DNA of 64,000 nucleotides from Anaerolineales bacterium. GTDB lineage: Bacteria; Chloroflexota; Anaerolineae; 4572-78; NAK82. Of the stretch, positions 1 to 8,543 are shown piece by piece (within the stretch, counting starts at the first letter, position 1; the number at the start of each line of letters is the position of its first letter). The stretch is from NCBI GenBank assembly GCA_020343875.1, contig CP070811.1, positions 925,114 through 989,113 of the forward strand, in the 5' to 3' direction. The notes beneath the pieces were generated by a model. The model was not told the DNA's origin. It was given only the letters and a program-made list of their open reading frames with translations, and made no database searches. The position numbers and the translations under genes are program-made.

Positions 1-591
1 ATTCGGAAGCTTTTCAATGACGTGCTGGCTGGCCCTGGCTGCCTCCGCATAACGTCCAGCTCTCCACAAGGCTTCTGCCAGCGCGGCCCGCACATCCATT
101 CGATCCGGATCTTGTGTCAGAGCGGCCTTGTACTCTTGAATGGCCTTGGCATACAGCCCGCTGCGGGTATGGATGCGTCCCAGCGCTACCCGCGTGATTT
201 CGATCCGCTCCGGTGCGTCGCCTCCCTGGCGGGCATTGATCAGCTGGCCGAGCTGCGCACGCAGGCCAGTGTCACCAGGCGATAGCTCGACCGCGCGTTG
301 CATGTACCAGATGGCTTTGTCTGGATCACCTGCGGCTTCATGAACCTCGGCCAATCCAGCCCGCGATGTTGCATCCTCTGGATCGACGCTCAACACGCGC
401 CGAAATTGCTTGGCTGCTTCCGGGTAATTGCCTTTTGCCAGGAGCGCCTGACCCAGCAACCGGTAGCTTTCCACATGGCGGGGATAATGGCTCAGGATGC
501 GGCGTGTGAAATGAATAGCCTTGTCAGGTTGCCCGGACTGAATGAGTGACCTGGCCTCCTCACAATAGTCACGCAAACTGATTTGCTCCAT
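1..591 (-). CDS. TPR-repeat protein, 3' end outside the window
   Basis: About 197 residues of a reading frame that enters from beyond base 1 and starts at ATG 591. The visible part is tandem tetratricopeptide-like helical pairs: repeats of the type ALLAKGNYPEAAKQFRRVL, GDPDKAIWYMQRAVELSP and GLYAKAIQEYKAAL each show the small/aromatic spacing of a TPR. TPR arrays are protein-interaction scaffolds, so no reaction can be named. The start is supported by GGGAG about 9 nt upstream and by a good promoter 60-90 nt further up. No signal peptide or membrane segment is seen in the visible part. The C-terminal domain, which would define the role, is missing. Confident as a TPR gene, not as to function. 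Confidence 0.85.
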   Translation of the reverse strand, partial: MEQISLRDYCEEARSLIQSGQPDKAIHFTRRILSHYPRHVESYRLLGQALLAKGNYPEAAKQFRRVLSVDPEDATSRAGLAEVHEAAGDPDKAIWYMQRAVELSPGDTGLRAQLGQLINARQGGDAPERIEITRVALGRIHTRSGLYAKAIQEYKAALTQDPDRMDVRAALAEALWRAGRYAEAARASQHVIEKLPN

Positions 592-651
592 ACACCATTG
601 CTCCCGGATGCCTTCAGGTAGCCAAGTTATTATGTATGGCTCACCATAACT

Positions 652-680
652 ATTATGCACTCTTTTGCATAAATTGTCAA
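652..680 (-). promoter_or_regulatory. Sigma-70-type promoter of the TPR gene
   Basis: On the minus strand TTGACA (680-675) is followed after exactly 17 nt by CATAAT (657-652). The match to the consensus is 6/6 and 5/6, and it lies about 60 nt before the ATG at 591. The rest of 592-798 shows no gene. Confidence 0.7.
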
Positions 681-798
681 TGCAGATTGTTTGGGCTTCT
701 GGGGTGAGACGAAGGGTATCGCTTCCTACGGGATTGCGGTCATTGGACTGCTTATGCGCCGGGCAGCAGGTCAATATGGATGCACCTTTTGGCCAATC

Positions 799-1836
799 CT
801 AAGTCGCGCTGGTCGCAAGGCTGCGGCGTACCACGCCCAGGCCTGAAGCCTGCGAAAGATAGAGACGGCCACCTTCCACCTTAACGCCTACGTACGGGTC
901 GCTGGCCAGGTGCAAGGTGCTGTCCAGGTCGGCGAAGTCTGCCAGGGGGGCCAGATGAGCTGCAGCGGTGATGCCGACTGAGCTTTCGATCATACAGCCC
1001 AGCATTACTTGCATATCCAGTGTCCGGGCCAAGGCGATCATGCGGCGCGCCTCACGCAGGCCGCCGGCCTTGGTCAGCTTTATGTTGATGCCATCGGCGG
1101 CGCCGGCCAGGGCCAGGATGTCGGCAGGCAGGCGAACACTCTCATCGGCCAGAAGCGGGGGCAGGTCATGTGGGAGCCGGCGGCGCAGGCGGTGCCAGTC
1201 CTCAATGTCGTCTCGCGGGATGGGTTGCTCGATAAATAGCAGGCGGTAATCCGCCAGCCGGGGAATAATGGAGGCGGCTTCGCTCACACTCCACGCGCTG
1301 TTGGCGTCTATGCCTAGCTGGGCGTCTGTTTCCTGGCGGACCAGACGCACGATGGCCTCGTCGGCGCCCAAGTCGCCGGTGCCTAGCTTCAGCTTCAGAA
1401 TGGGGAAGCCCTCAGCTGCCTGCACTCGCCGCCGCAGTTCGTCCTCGTCCCTGGTAATGCTCAGAGTGAAGCAGCTGAGAGGAGCGTGCAACGGATTCAG
1501 TCCCCACAGTCGATACAGGGGCTGGCCAAGTTGCCTGGCCCAATGATCGTGCAGAGCGATGTCTATGGCCGCCCGGGCTGGAGCGGGTCCGGGGGGCAAT
1601 CGATCCAGGGATTCTTCCAGTGCCAAGGGGTCGTCACCCAGTAGCGCGTGGGGGTCCAGGCTTTGTAGATAGGCCACTGCCTCTGCCTGGCTGTAGCCGT
1701 AGTAAGGCACAGGCGCGCCTTCGCCTACGCTATCAGCCAGATGCACCAGCACGTTTTGGCGGGTGGTGCTGGTGCCGTGGGCGATACGGAACGGAGTCCT
1801 GAGGTGCAGCGTGATGGGCTCTACAGTCAGTTGCAT
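799..1836 (-). CDS. L-Ala-D/L-Glu-type dipeptide epimerase (enolase superfamily)
   Basis: Probable dipeptide epimerase of the muconate-lactonizing-enzyme subgroup; known relatives interconvert L-Ala-L-Glu and L-Ala-D-Glu during murein peptide recycling. The capping domain is N-terminal. The barrel carries the KxK catalytic lysine (LKLKLGTG), the metal ligands DANSAW, FIEQP and ADES, and the second catalytic lysine in NIKLTKAGG, followed by GCMIESS, typical of the Ala-Glu epimerases. Two ATGs lie two codons apart. AGGAG (1847-1843) directly abuts the first but is 6 nt from the second, so 1836 is the better start (345 aa). It is divergent from dtd. Substrate specificity within this promiscuous family cannot be read from sequence: other dipeptides or N-succinyl amino acids are possible. 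Confidence 0.88.
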   Translation of the reverse strand: MQLTVEPITLHLRTPFRIAHGTSTTRQNVLVHLADSVGEGAPVPYYGYSQAEAVAYLQSLDPHALLGDDPLALEESLDRLPPGPAPARAAIDIALHDHWARQLGQPLYRLWGLNPLHAPLSCFTLSITRDEDELRRRVQAAEGFPILKLKLGTGDLGADEAIVRLVRQETDAQLGIDANSAWSVSEAASIIPRLADYRLLFIEQPIPRDDIEDWHRLRRRLPHDLPPLLADESVRLPADILALAGAADGINIKLTKAGGLREARRMIALARTLDMQVMLGCMIESSVGITAAAHLAPLADFADLDSTLHLASDPYVGVKVEGGRLYLSQASGLGVVRRSLATSAT

Positions 1837-1872
1837 ATGCATCTCCTGGCTGGTGCTATTCGCGGGGTCTTA

Positions 1873-1901
1873 TTGCTCGGCACACTATGTTATGGTATCC
1901 T
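1873..1901 (+). promoter_or_regulatory. Possible promoter of dtd
   Basis: TTGCTC (1873-1878), a 17-nt spacer with an extended TGG, then TATCCT (1896-1901), 55 nt before dtd. Each hexamer matches consensus only partly. Confidence 0.45.
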
Positions 1902-1955
1902 AATGCCGCCGGATGCAACCAGGCGTGAAGAGGCGGAGAGGAGATACCAACCTTT

Positions 1956-2405
1956 ATGCGTGCCATTCTGCAACGCGTGAAACGAGGCGCAGTGTCGGTA
2001 GATGGTCATGTTTTGGGAAGCATCGGGGCTGGACTGGTGATCCTGGTGGGCACCACTCATGAAGATAGCTCCGTGCAGGCCGAGGCCCTGGCAGCCAAGA
2101 CGGCTAACTTGCGGATCTTTGAGGACGAGGCGGGCAAGATGAACCTGTCAGCCTTGGATGTGGGTGCTGATGCGCTTGTCATCTCGCAGTTTACCTTGTT
2201 TGCCGACTGTCGGCGTGGGCGGCGACCCAGTTTCATCAAGGCCGCCCGCCCTGAAGTCGCGCAGCCGCTGATCGAGCATTTCATCCGGGCCTTACGTGCC
2301 GAAGGGGTCTCCCGCGTGGTCAGCGGCGTGTTTGGCGCTCACATGCTGGTTGAAATCCACAACGATGGGCCGGTAACGATTTCCCTGGATACCGACGATC
2401 TCTAA
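1956..2405 (+). CDS. dtd: D-aminoacyl-tRNA deacylase
   Basis: Removes D-amino acids (and mischarged glycine) from tRNA, a cytosolic proofreading step. The 149 residues match the usual length. Family hallmarks are the N-terminal MRAILQRVKRG with a Ser/Val strand, SQFTLFADCRRGRRPSF around residues 78-95, and the C-terminal NDGPVTISLDT carrying the Gly-Pro (cross-subunit) motif. The start gives the canonical N-terminus; the best Shine-Dalgarno (AGGAG) is rather far, about 12 nt upstream. It is convergent with the hydrolase gene downstream: the stop codons are only 2 nt apart, leaving no room for a terminator. Identification is secure. Confidence 0.96.
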   Translation: MRAILQRVKRGAVSVDGHVLGSIGAGLVILVGTTHEDSSVQAEALAAKTANLRIFEDEAGKMNLSALDVGADALVISQFTLFADCRRGRRPSFIKAARPEVAQPLIEHFIRALRAEGVSRVVSGVFGAHMLVEIHNDGPVTISLDTDDL

Positions 2406-2407
2406 GC

Positions 2408-3718
2408 CTAATCCTTCGGCATGGCTTTCAGCTGCATGTAGGCGGGCCGCATGCGCAGGTCAGGGTAGCCAGGATAGATGATGCTCCAATAGGTTTGCTC
2501 ATCCCCTTTGCCCCACTGCGAATCGGGCATGTAGATAAGGCTCATCACCGCGATCCAGGGTTGCCAGTGCTCTTGGGCGTATTTGTAAGCGCGGACCAGA
2601 TATTCGGCTTGTTCTTGATCCCCCACCGCATGCCAGGCATAAGGGGAATCCGGCCTATGATCAGTCGTCCAGCCAAATTCCAGCAATACGACACGCTTTT
2701 GGGCATCCCCGTTGGCCACCATCACCTCTCGTACGTCTTCGACGTGGCGAAAGCAATAGATGCGCTTTAGCTCGGGTGGATTGGGGTCGTAGTTGTTCAG
2801 AATCGGATCGTTGGCAACCACATCTGGATCCGTTTCGGGAGCGGCCTTGTAGCCGGCGCCATGGGCGCCCATCAAATCGAAGTAGGGTGCTGCCCCGGCA
2901 TCATACATAGCCTGAAGGAAGACGGTATCGGGTACGGCTACATCGTCCCAGCGGGTGGTGGGTGCCAATCCGGCACTGATGATGTGAGCGCTGGGATCGA
3001 TTGCCTTGATGGCCTGGTAGGCAACCTTAAGCATTTCGCTGTATTCAGCCGGGTTAGGTGGGCGGTTTCCCCACTCGCGGGCCAGATTAGGCTCGTTCCA
3101 GATTTGATACGCATCAATGCGGCCCCGGTAGCGGGTTGCCAGAGCGCCCAGAAAGTTGGCAAAGTCCTGGTAGTTGTCGGGCGGTCCGACTTCCGGGTAG
3201 ACGTCACTGGCCCACTGGGGCTGGACCCCCACCCGGGCGATTACGTTCAGCCCATAGCTATCAATCTGGTCCATCACCCGGTCGGTATTGGCCCAGTTGA
3301 AAATGCCTGGCTGTGCGCCTTCTATCTCGCGCCAGGCGAACTCCTGCTTCACCCACCGAAAGCCAGCTTCGTCTATCAGTTTCAGGTCCCGGTCGGCGAC
3401 TTCTTCTCGCCAGAAAAGGAAAGCCTGCATGCCGTAGTCAGGCGACGACATTGCGGCTGGGGTAGGCTGGCCACTGCCTGTGGGTGTCTCGCCTACCGGC
3501 GGATCGCTGGTCGGGGATGGCCAGGCAGTGGGCTCCGGGGTGGGCGAGGGCACCAGCGAGGCGGGTGAATTCGTGGCTGGGGCGATGGAAGCGTCAGGTG
3601 GGGGCTGTTCGGTAGCGCAGGCGGCCGCGCCCAGGGTCAACAGCAGCATCGCCCCCAGGCGCAATCCAGGACGCAGAACGTAGTTGGTAAACGTTGATGA
3701 TGCCACTAAGTACGCCAC
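2408..3718 (-). CDS. Secreted clan GH-A-like glycoside hydrolase, paralogue 1
   Basis: A 436-residue exported protein. A hydrophobic stretch at about 22-36 ends at a cysteine (LGAAACAT), so a lipoprotein anchor is possible although the lipobox is imperfect. A Pro/Ser/Thr linker follows (about 37-95), then a TIM-barrel hydrolase domain. The probable acid/base Glu is in YQIWNEPN and the probable nucleophile in VLLEFGWT, arranged as in clan GH-A families such as GH39 and GH5. The start is GTG with GAGGG just upstream, 25 nt after the previous gene's stop. It is the most diverged of three tandem paralogues and lacks their NCP...WCFRG cysteine region. The substrate is unknown; a plant or microbial polysaccharide is the usual expectation. 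Confidence 0.82.
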   Translation of the reverse strand: MAYLVASSTFTNYVLRPGLRLGAMLLLTLGAAACATEQPPPDASIAPATNSPASLVPSPTPEPTAWPSPTSDPPVGETPTGSGQPTPAAMSSPDYGMQAFLFWREEVADRDLKLIDEAGFRWVKQEFAWREIEGAQPGIFNWANTDRVMDQIDSYGLNVIARVGVQPQWASDVYPEVGPPDNYQDFANFLGALATRYRGRIDAYQIWNEPNLAREWGNRPPNPAEYSEMLKVAYQAIKAIDPSAHIISAGLAPTTRWDDVAVPDTVFLQAMYDAGAAPYFDLMGAHGAGYKAAPETDPDVVANDPILNNYDPNPPELKRIYCFRHVEDVREVMVANGDAQKRVVLLEFGWTTDHRPDSPYAWHAVGDQEQAEYLVRAYKYAQEHWQPWIAVMSLIYMPDSQWGKGDEQTYWSIIYPGYPDLRMRPAYMQLKAMPKD

Positions 3719-3743
3719 CGCCCTCGCGCTTTACGCCTGCGTC

Positions 3744-5192
3744 CTACTTGGCAATCCCGCCCAGAGCCTGGTAGGCTGGCGTAGGCCCTTCGGGGGTGAG
3801 GATGCTGAAGGCGGCCTGCTCAGAACCCGGGCGGGTGACTCCGTAGTTCAGATTCCAAAGAAACATCGGGCCGACCCAGCCCCAAGCCTTGGCTTGCTGG
3901 AAGGCTTCCACAATCCACTGTGCCTGCTCGGCACGGGTGTTGTCGGCGGCATACTCGTAATTGGTCTGGGGCGTACTCGACACCGCCCACCCAAATTCAG
4001 TCGGCCAGAGAAGTTTGTTGGAGTCCCCATTTGCCGCCATCGCGTTGTGATAACCTTCCATGGTCCCCCGGAAGCACCAGCTATGGTGGCGATTGTCGAA
4101 AGGCCCTCGGAAGCCAGCCGCCGGATCGGTGACACTCTGCCAATCGGCCGTAGCTGGGCAGTTGTACCCGCTGGGGTGAACACCGATGGCATCCGACACG
4201 TTCTTCAGGCCGGCGGCGTACATGGCGTTCAGATAGGTGATGTCGTCAATGGCGGCGCCAGGTACATCGCCAGCCGGAGTCGGTGCGCCGCTGACCACGA
4301 TGATGGAGGGATCAGCAGTCTTGATGGCCTTGTAAGCGACCGACAGCAGGGCTACATAGTCTGCTGGCGGCATAGGCGCGCCCCCTCCCTCGCGAGCCAA
4401 GTTTTGCTCGTTCCATACTTCGATCGCTTGCACGCCACCTCTGTAACGCTTGGCCAGTTCACCCACGAAAAGTGCGTACGTGCCCGGGTCGGCAGGTGGA
4501 CCTTCCTGACTCAGGTCGGTATTAGCTGGGCGAGCCCAGTCAGGGGCTTTGACGATGCTGAGCAAGATATTGAATCCGGCGTTGTGATACGTCAGAATCA
4601 ATCGATCCCACTCGCCCCAGTTGCGGATACCTTGCTGTGGCTCTGTCTCTTCCCAGGAGAGCTGAAACTTCACCCATTTGATGCCCAAGCTGTTGAGATG
4701 GTTGATGATCTCTTCTGGTTCGCTGCTGGGGTCTACCTGGATACCGTACCCGAACGGAGCCTGGGCTGAGCCGGCCGGTGGCGGTGGTGGAATGGGCGTG
4801 GCGGTGGGCTCCGGAGCGTCAGGTGTCTCCTCCTCTGGCGGCGAGGTAGGACGCTCCTCGACAACAACCGGGGTATCAGTTGCCTGTTCTACGACGGCTT
4901 GCTCGACCGTGGCCGTTGGGGTGTTCTCAGACGCTGGGGGGAGTGGGTCAGCTGTCGGCGGCGCGCCCCCCTCTGGCGTAGGGGTGGCTGTCGAAAAGCT
5001 GACCACCACGCCACCCGGCGTGGTGGTCGTATCATTCTTGGGTACGTCGGGCTGCCAGAAGAAGGCGAACAAAGCAAAAGCAGCAGCACAGACCACGATC
5101 AGAGCTAGCCCGCCCCCCACGATGATGGGCAGCCAGTTTCGGCCCTTGGTGGGGCGTGAGTTAATCGGCTTGAAACTGGGTTCGCGTTGCAT
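3744..5192 (-). CDS. Membrane-anchored clan GH-A-like glycoside hydrolase, paralogue 2
   Basis: 482 residues: a short basic cytoplasmic tail, one transmembrane helix (about 22-48), a Thr/Pro/Glu-rich spacer (about 55-145), then a TIM-barrel hydrolase domain. Catalytic candidates are the Glu in IEVWNEQN and the Glu in WPTEFGW. Two cysteines (YNCPAT and SWCFRG) may form a disulfide, in keeping with an extracellular location. The catalytic domain is by eye roughly 80% identical to the C-terminal third of the next upstream gene, so the pair arose by recent duplication. It lies 72 nt after that gene and 25 nt before paralogue 1, so the three are probably one operon. Family assignment within clan GH-A (GH39-like or GH5-like) is uncertain. 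Confidence 0.82.
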   Translation of the reverse strand: MQREPSFKPINSRPTKGRNWLPIIVGGGLALIVVCAAAFALFAFFWQPDVPKNDTTTTPGGVVVSFSTATPTPEGGAPPTADPLPPASENTPTATVEQAVVEQATDTPVVVEERPTSPPEEETPDAPEPTATPIPPPPPAGSAQAPFGYGIQVDPSSEPEEIINHLNSLGIKWVKFQLSWEETEPQQGIRNWGEWDRLILTYHNAGFNILLSIVKAPDWARPANTDLSQEGPPADPGTYALFVGELAKRYRGGVQAIEVWNEQNLAREGGGAPMPPADYVALLSVAYKAIKTADPSIIVVSGAPTPAGDVPGAAIDDITYLNAMYAAGLKNVSDAIGVHPSGYNCPATADWQSVTDPAAGFRGPFDNRHHSWCFRGTMEGYHNAMAANGDSNKLLWPTEFGWAVSSTPQTNYEYAADNTRAEQAQWIVEAFQQAKAWGWVGPMFLWNLNYGVTRPGSEQAAFSILTPEGPTPAYQALGGIAK

Positions 5193-5264
5193 TCAGTGCA
5201 CCTTTTATCAGGGTTTAGAGACAGCCGCTCAAGAAGCCAACTGTCTTCCTGCCAGGTAGCCGGC

Positions 5265-8231
5265 CTACTTGGGCATACCGGCCAGGGCGCTATAGGCAGG
5301 CACAGGGCCGGCTGGCGTCAGCAGCGCGAAGTTAGCCAATTCGGTGCCGGCAGCGGTGACGCCGTAGTCCAGGTTCCACAGGAAGGCAGTGCCTACCCAT
5401 CCCCAGCTCTTGGCTTGCTGGTAGGCCTCTACGATCCACTGTGCTTGCTCCTGTTGGGTGTTGTCACGGGCGTATTCGTAACCCGCCTGTGGATTGCTGG
5501 ATACGGCCCAGCCGAACTCGGTGGGCCAGATGGTCTTGGCGCTGTCGCCGTTGGCGACCATCACGTTGCGGTAGCCTTCCATAGTACCTCGGAAGCACCA
5601 GCTATGGTGACGATTGTCGAAGGGGCCCCGGAAACCGGCCGCCGGGTCGGTCACAGTTTGCCAATCACCCGTGGCCGGACAGTTGTAGCCGCTGGGGTGA
5701 GCCCCGATGGCGTCGGACACGTTCTTCAGACCGGCGGCATACATAGCATTCAGATAGGTGATGTCATCAATGGCGGCGCCGCCCACATCGCCGGCCGGGG
5801 TGGGCGCCCCGCTGACCACGATCATGTTCGGATCGGCGGCTTTGATGGATTGATAGGCAGCCGATAGCATGGCCACGTACTGTTCGGGTGGCATGGGGGA
5901 TCCTCCCCCTTCATACCACAGGTTTTGTTCGTTCCACACTTCGATGGCCTGTACCCGGCCCTGATACCGCTGAGCCACTTCGCCTAAGAAGCGGGCAAAA
6001 GCGCCGTAATCGGCAGGTGGTCCTTCCACGCTACGGTCATCGCCGGCTGGGCGGGCCCAGTCGGGAGCCTTCGGAATGCTGAGCAAGATCTTGATGCCTG
6101 CTCCACTGTAGGCGCCGATCACGTCATCCCACATGCCCCACTGGTAGTTGCCCGGGCTGGGTTCCACGTCTTTCCAGGGCATTTGGATTTTCATCCAGCG
6201 GAAGCCCAAGGCCTGGATGTGACCGATATTGGATGCCTTGTTGCCACGCGGGTCTACCTGGATGCCATAGTCGAAGGGTAGGTTACCCACTGCTGAGGCC
6301 ACAGCCGGCTGCGGAGCCGCGGTAGGCGCAGCAGCAGGTGGGGCAGGCTCTGGCGTTGGCGTGGGCGCAGGTGTAGGCGTGGGAGGCGCCGGCGTCGGGG
6401 TGGCAGTCGGCAGTGGCGTGGGGGTGGGGATAGGCGTGGGTGTGGCCACCAGCACAGATACACTGCTTCTGGCGGCACCAGTGGTGCTCCCATCGGACGA
6501 GATGGCAGCCGCGATGATGTATTCACCACCCTCTTCGGGTGCGGTCCAGGCATAGCGAGGATTGGTCAACTCAGTGTTACCTTGAGCCAACACATCTCCC
6601 GCTGCGCTTTCTACCTGCCATACCACAGCAAAGCGGCTCTCGACCGGCGGGATAATAAGGTTCAGGAATTTTCGGATGACTTCCCAAATCTGACCGTCAT
6701 TCTCTTCACCCAGCAGGTTTTGCACGGCCACACCCCGCAAATTGTATTCGGCCACGTACTGTAATTTGCGGGCGATGCTGGCCGCGTTTTCCAGCCACAC
6801 CGTGTGTTGCTGGCCGTTGGGGTCCACGTAGGCAAACCAGTAGGTCCCGCTGGCTGGGTCAAACTGGATGCCGGTGGACTGTTGCAGCCCGGCCAGGGTA
6901 AAGGTCACTTGTTGCCCTGGATTGACGATAGTGCTATCGCCTTCGATGCTGACCTGGCTAAAGGGGGCCAAAGCCTCGGTATAAGATACGGCCTTTTGGT
7001 TTCCGTTGGTCCGCTCAGTGCTGCGCGTCGAGACAAGTAGCTGCAGCTTGTAGCGGTTGACTTCCCCGACTGCCCACTTGAGCATGGTGTCCATCTCACC
7101 ACCCGGGGTGTAGGCGCGTGGGTCGCTGGGGACGGGGATTTTGACGGTGTCGGCTACAGCGCCAATGGCCCGCCAGTCATACACGCCCGTCTCCCACTGG
7201 TCAAGGGCGATTTGGACGGGCAGCTCGAGTCGAACTGAAAGCTGTTTTCCTTGCTCGTGCAGGGCATCAGCCAGTTCGGTGATGAAGCCGGTATATTCAA
7301 TTCTCAGGTCGGGGTTGATGCCTCGGTAGTCGATGTCGATGCCAGGGTAGGCATTGCGTACCACCGCCTCGACAATGCGTTGGATGTGCTCGTCACGTGC
7401 GGATTCATCAATGAGCATGTTGTCAATCAGGTCGCTACGCACCGCACTGTCATCTTCCCAGTTGCGTAGAGTCGGGATCACAATATAGGTCGTAGTTTGA
7501 TCCGGCTGAGGCAACGCACCCAGGTCGCCGCGGATGGCTCCGTCGGCGTCCAGGTACAGGCCCTGCGGGTTGACCTCTACCACCGTGTCCCGTGCCTGAT
7601 CAGGCACATCAGCCGACAGCGCCAGGTCAGCGGAGACCGATGGCTGTAGCGGCTTAGTCTGCATGACGACGATCGACTGGGGCAAGTAGTCAAGTTGCGC
7701 TTCGATGAAGTCATCCCCAGGCGGGACGAAGTGGGGCAACCAATCCCAGGCTTCGCCATCCCACGAGTAGAGGTCCAAGGTGCTCAGGGGGTCGACGTCG
7801 CCAGGCATAGGGATGCGGACCACTACTTTGGTAGGAGCTTCTTGCCCGCGGAACTGGATCCGATAGTAGGGCCCCTTCACAATGAGCCACAAAGGTATGT
7901 TTTCGGCGGCTTCCAGCAGGGCATTGCCGGCCGATCCTTCCAGGAAGCTGCTCCGGGGAATGGCAGTGAATTTGATCCTGGTCTTGCTTTGGATCCCCTC
8001 CGGCAGGATCATTAATTGGGCGCCGTCATCGGTGCTTACGAAGCCACCTTCCTGGGTGGGGATTTTGGCATAGCCGTAGCTGAGGATTCGCTCGGCCGCA
8101 GAAACTGGAGGTAGCAAAATGATGGCTACCAGCAGAACGACGATCAATCCGTAGATGATCAGGCCGCCCAAGGTGCTCTCAATCACATTTTCGAATGGAC
8201 TCGACCAAGTATTGTTCGCGTTACTGTGCAT
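5265..8231 (-). CDS. Large surface protein: GH18-like domain plus clan GH-A-like hydrolase, paralogue 3
   Basis: 988 residues in modules. There is a transmembrane helix at about 21-44; a beta-rich region at 55-190 resembling ZU5-type domains; and a GH18-like barrel at about 245-530, whose DxxDxDxE motif reads PGIDIDYR (296-303), with Arg where the catalytic Glu belongs. A predicted beta-sandwich, a Thr/Pro-rich linker at about 600-645, and a clan GH-A-like barrel from 655 follow. The C-terminal barrel keeps its Glu candidates (VWNEQN, WPTEFGW). The GH18 unit resembles spore-type YaaH domains and may bind glycan without cleaving it. It is the first gene of the tandem set. The nearest upstream GGAG is about 14 nt from the ATG, so the start is only moderately certain. 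Confidence 0.85.
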   Translation of the reverse strand: MHSNANNTWSSPFENVIESTLGGLIIYGLIVVLLVAIILLPPVSAAERILSYGYAKIPTQEGGFVSTDDGAQLMILPEGIQSKTRIKFTAIPRSSFLEGSAGNALLEAAENIPLWLIVKGPYYRIQFRGQEAPTKVVVRIPMPGDVDPLSTLDLYSWDGEAWDWLPHFVPPGDDFIEAQLDYLPQSIVVMQTKPLQPSVSADLALSADVPDQARDTVVEVNPQGLYLDADGAIRGDLGALPQPDQTTTYIVIPTLRNWEDDSAVRSDLIDNMLIDESARDEHIQRIVEAVVRNAYPGIDIDYRGINPDLRIEYTGFITELADALHEQGKQLSVRLELPVQIALDQWETGVYDWRAIGAVADTVKIPVPSDPRAYTPGGEMDTMLKWAVGEVNRYKLQLLVSTRSTERTNGNQKAVSYTEALAPFSQVSIEGDSTIVNPGQQVTFTLAGLQQSTGIQFDPASGTYWFAYVDPNGQQHTVWLENAASIARKLQYVAEYNLRGVAVQNLLGEENDGQIWEVIRKFLNLIIPPVESRFAVVWQVESAAGDVLAQGNTELTNPRYAWTAPEEGGEYIIAAAISSDGSTTGAARSSVSVLVATPTPIPTPTPLPTATPTPAPPTPTPAPTPTPEPAPPAAAPTAAPQPAVASAVGNLPFDYGIQVDPRGNKASNIGHIQALGFRWMKIQMPWKDVEPSPGNYQWGMWDDVIGAYSGAGIKILLSIPKAPDWARPAGDDRSVEGPPADYGAFARFLGEVAQRYQGRVQAIEVWNEQNLWYEGGGSPMPPEQYVAMLSAAYQSIKAADPNMIVVSGAPTPAGDVGGAAIDDITYLNAMYAAGLKNVSDAIGAHPSGYNCPATGDWQTVTDPAAGFRGPFDNRHHSWCFRGTMEGYRNVMVANGDSAKTIWPTEFGWAVSSNPQAGYEYARDNTQQEQAQWIVEAYQQAKSWGWVGTAFLWNLDYGVTAAGTELANFALLTPAGPVPAYSALAGMPK

Positions 8232-8543
8232 ACGAGTCTCGCTGTCTCCTTTCCCGTCGAAATAAGCTTAGACGGCAGATAGTAGAATGGGATCTAGGAA
8301 TCAAACTTTCAGGAAACCAGATACCTGGTTTCCCCATCCCCCGGCTTGCGACCACACCCCCCCTGGTCCTGCCATCCCGGTATCCGCAGGGCGCGGAAGC
8401 CAGGACGCTTGACACAGGGCATGGGCCAGGGGAGTCGGGGGGCTGATCCCTGATCCCTACCTCTACCGTTCCCTGTCTGCCGTCAATCGTTCAACTGGGT
8501 ACATGCGGGCGGTATTCTATCACAGGGAAAGGGCTTTGGCAAG
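8232..8543. other. Intergenic region with palindrome and possible promoter of the hydrolase genes
   Basis: No gene seen in 312 nt. On the minus strand TTGATT (8304-8299), 17 nt, TATCTG (8281-8276) is a weak candidate promoter for the hydrolase operon. Immediately upstream lies a perfect inverted repeat with 9-bp arms GGAAACCAG (8312-8320) and CTGGTTTCC (8325-8333) around ATAC, a plausible regulator site. A tandem TGATCCC doublet is at 8444-8457. Confidence 0.4.

Noticed and set aside
6350-6450. Tandem repeat or CRISPR-like array around the Pro/Thr-rich DNA
   Set aside because: It is the coding sequence of a PTPTP linker in the large hydrolase, with codon-level repetition and no spacers.
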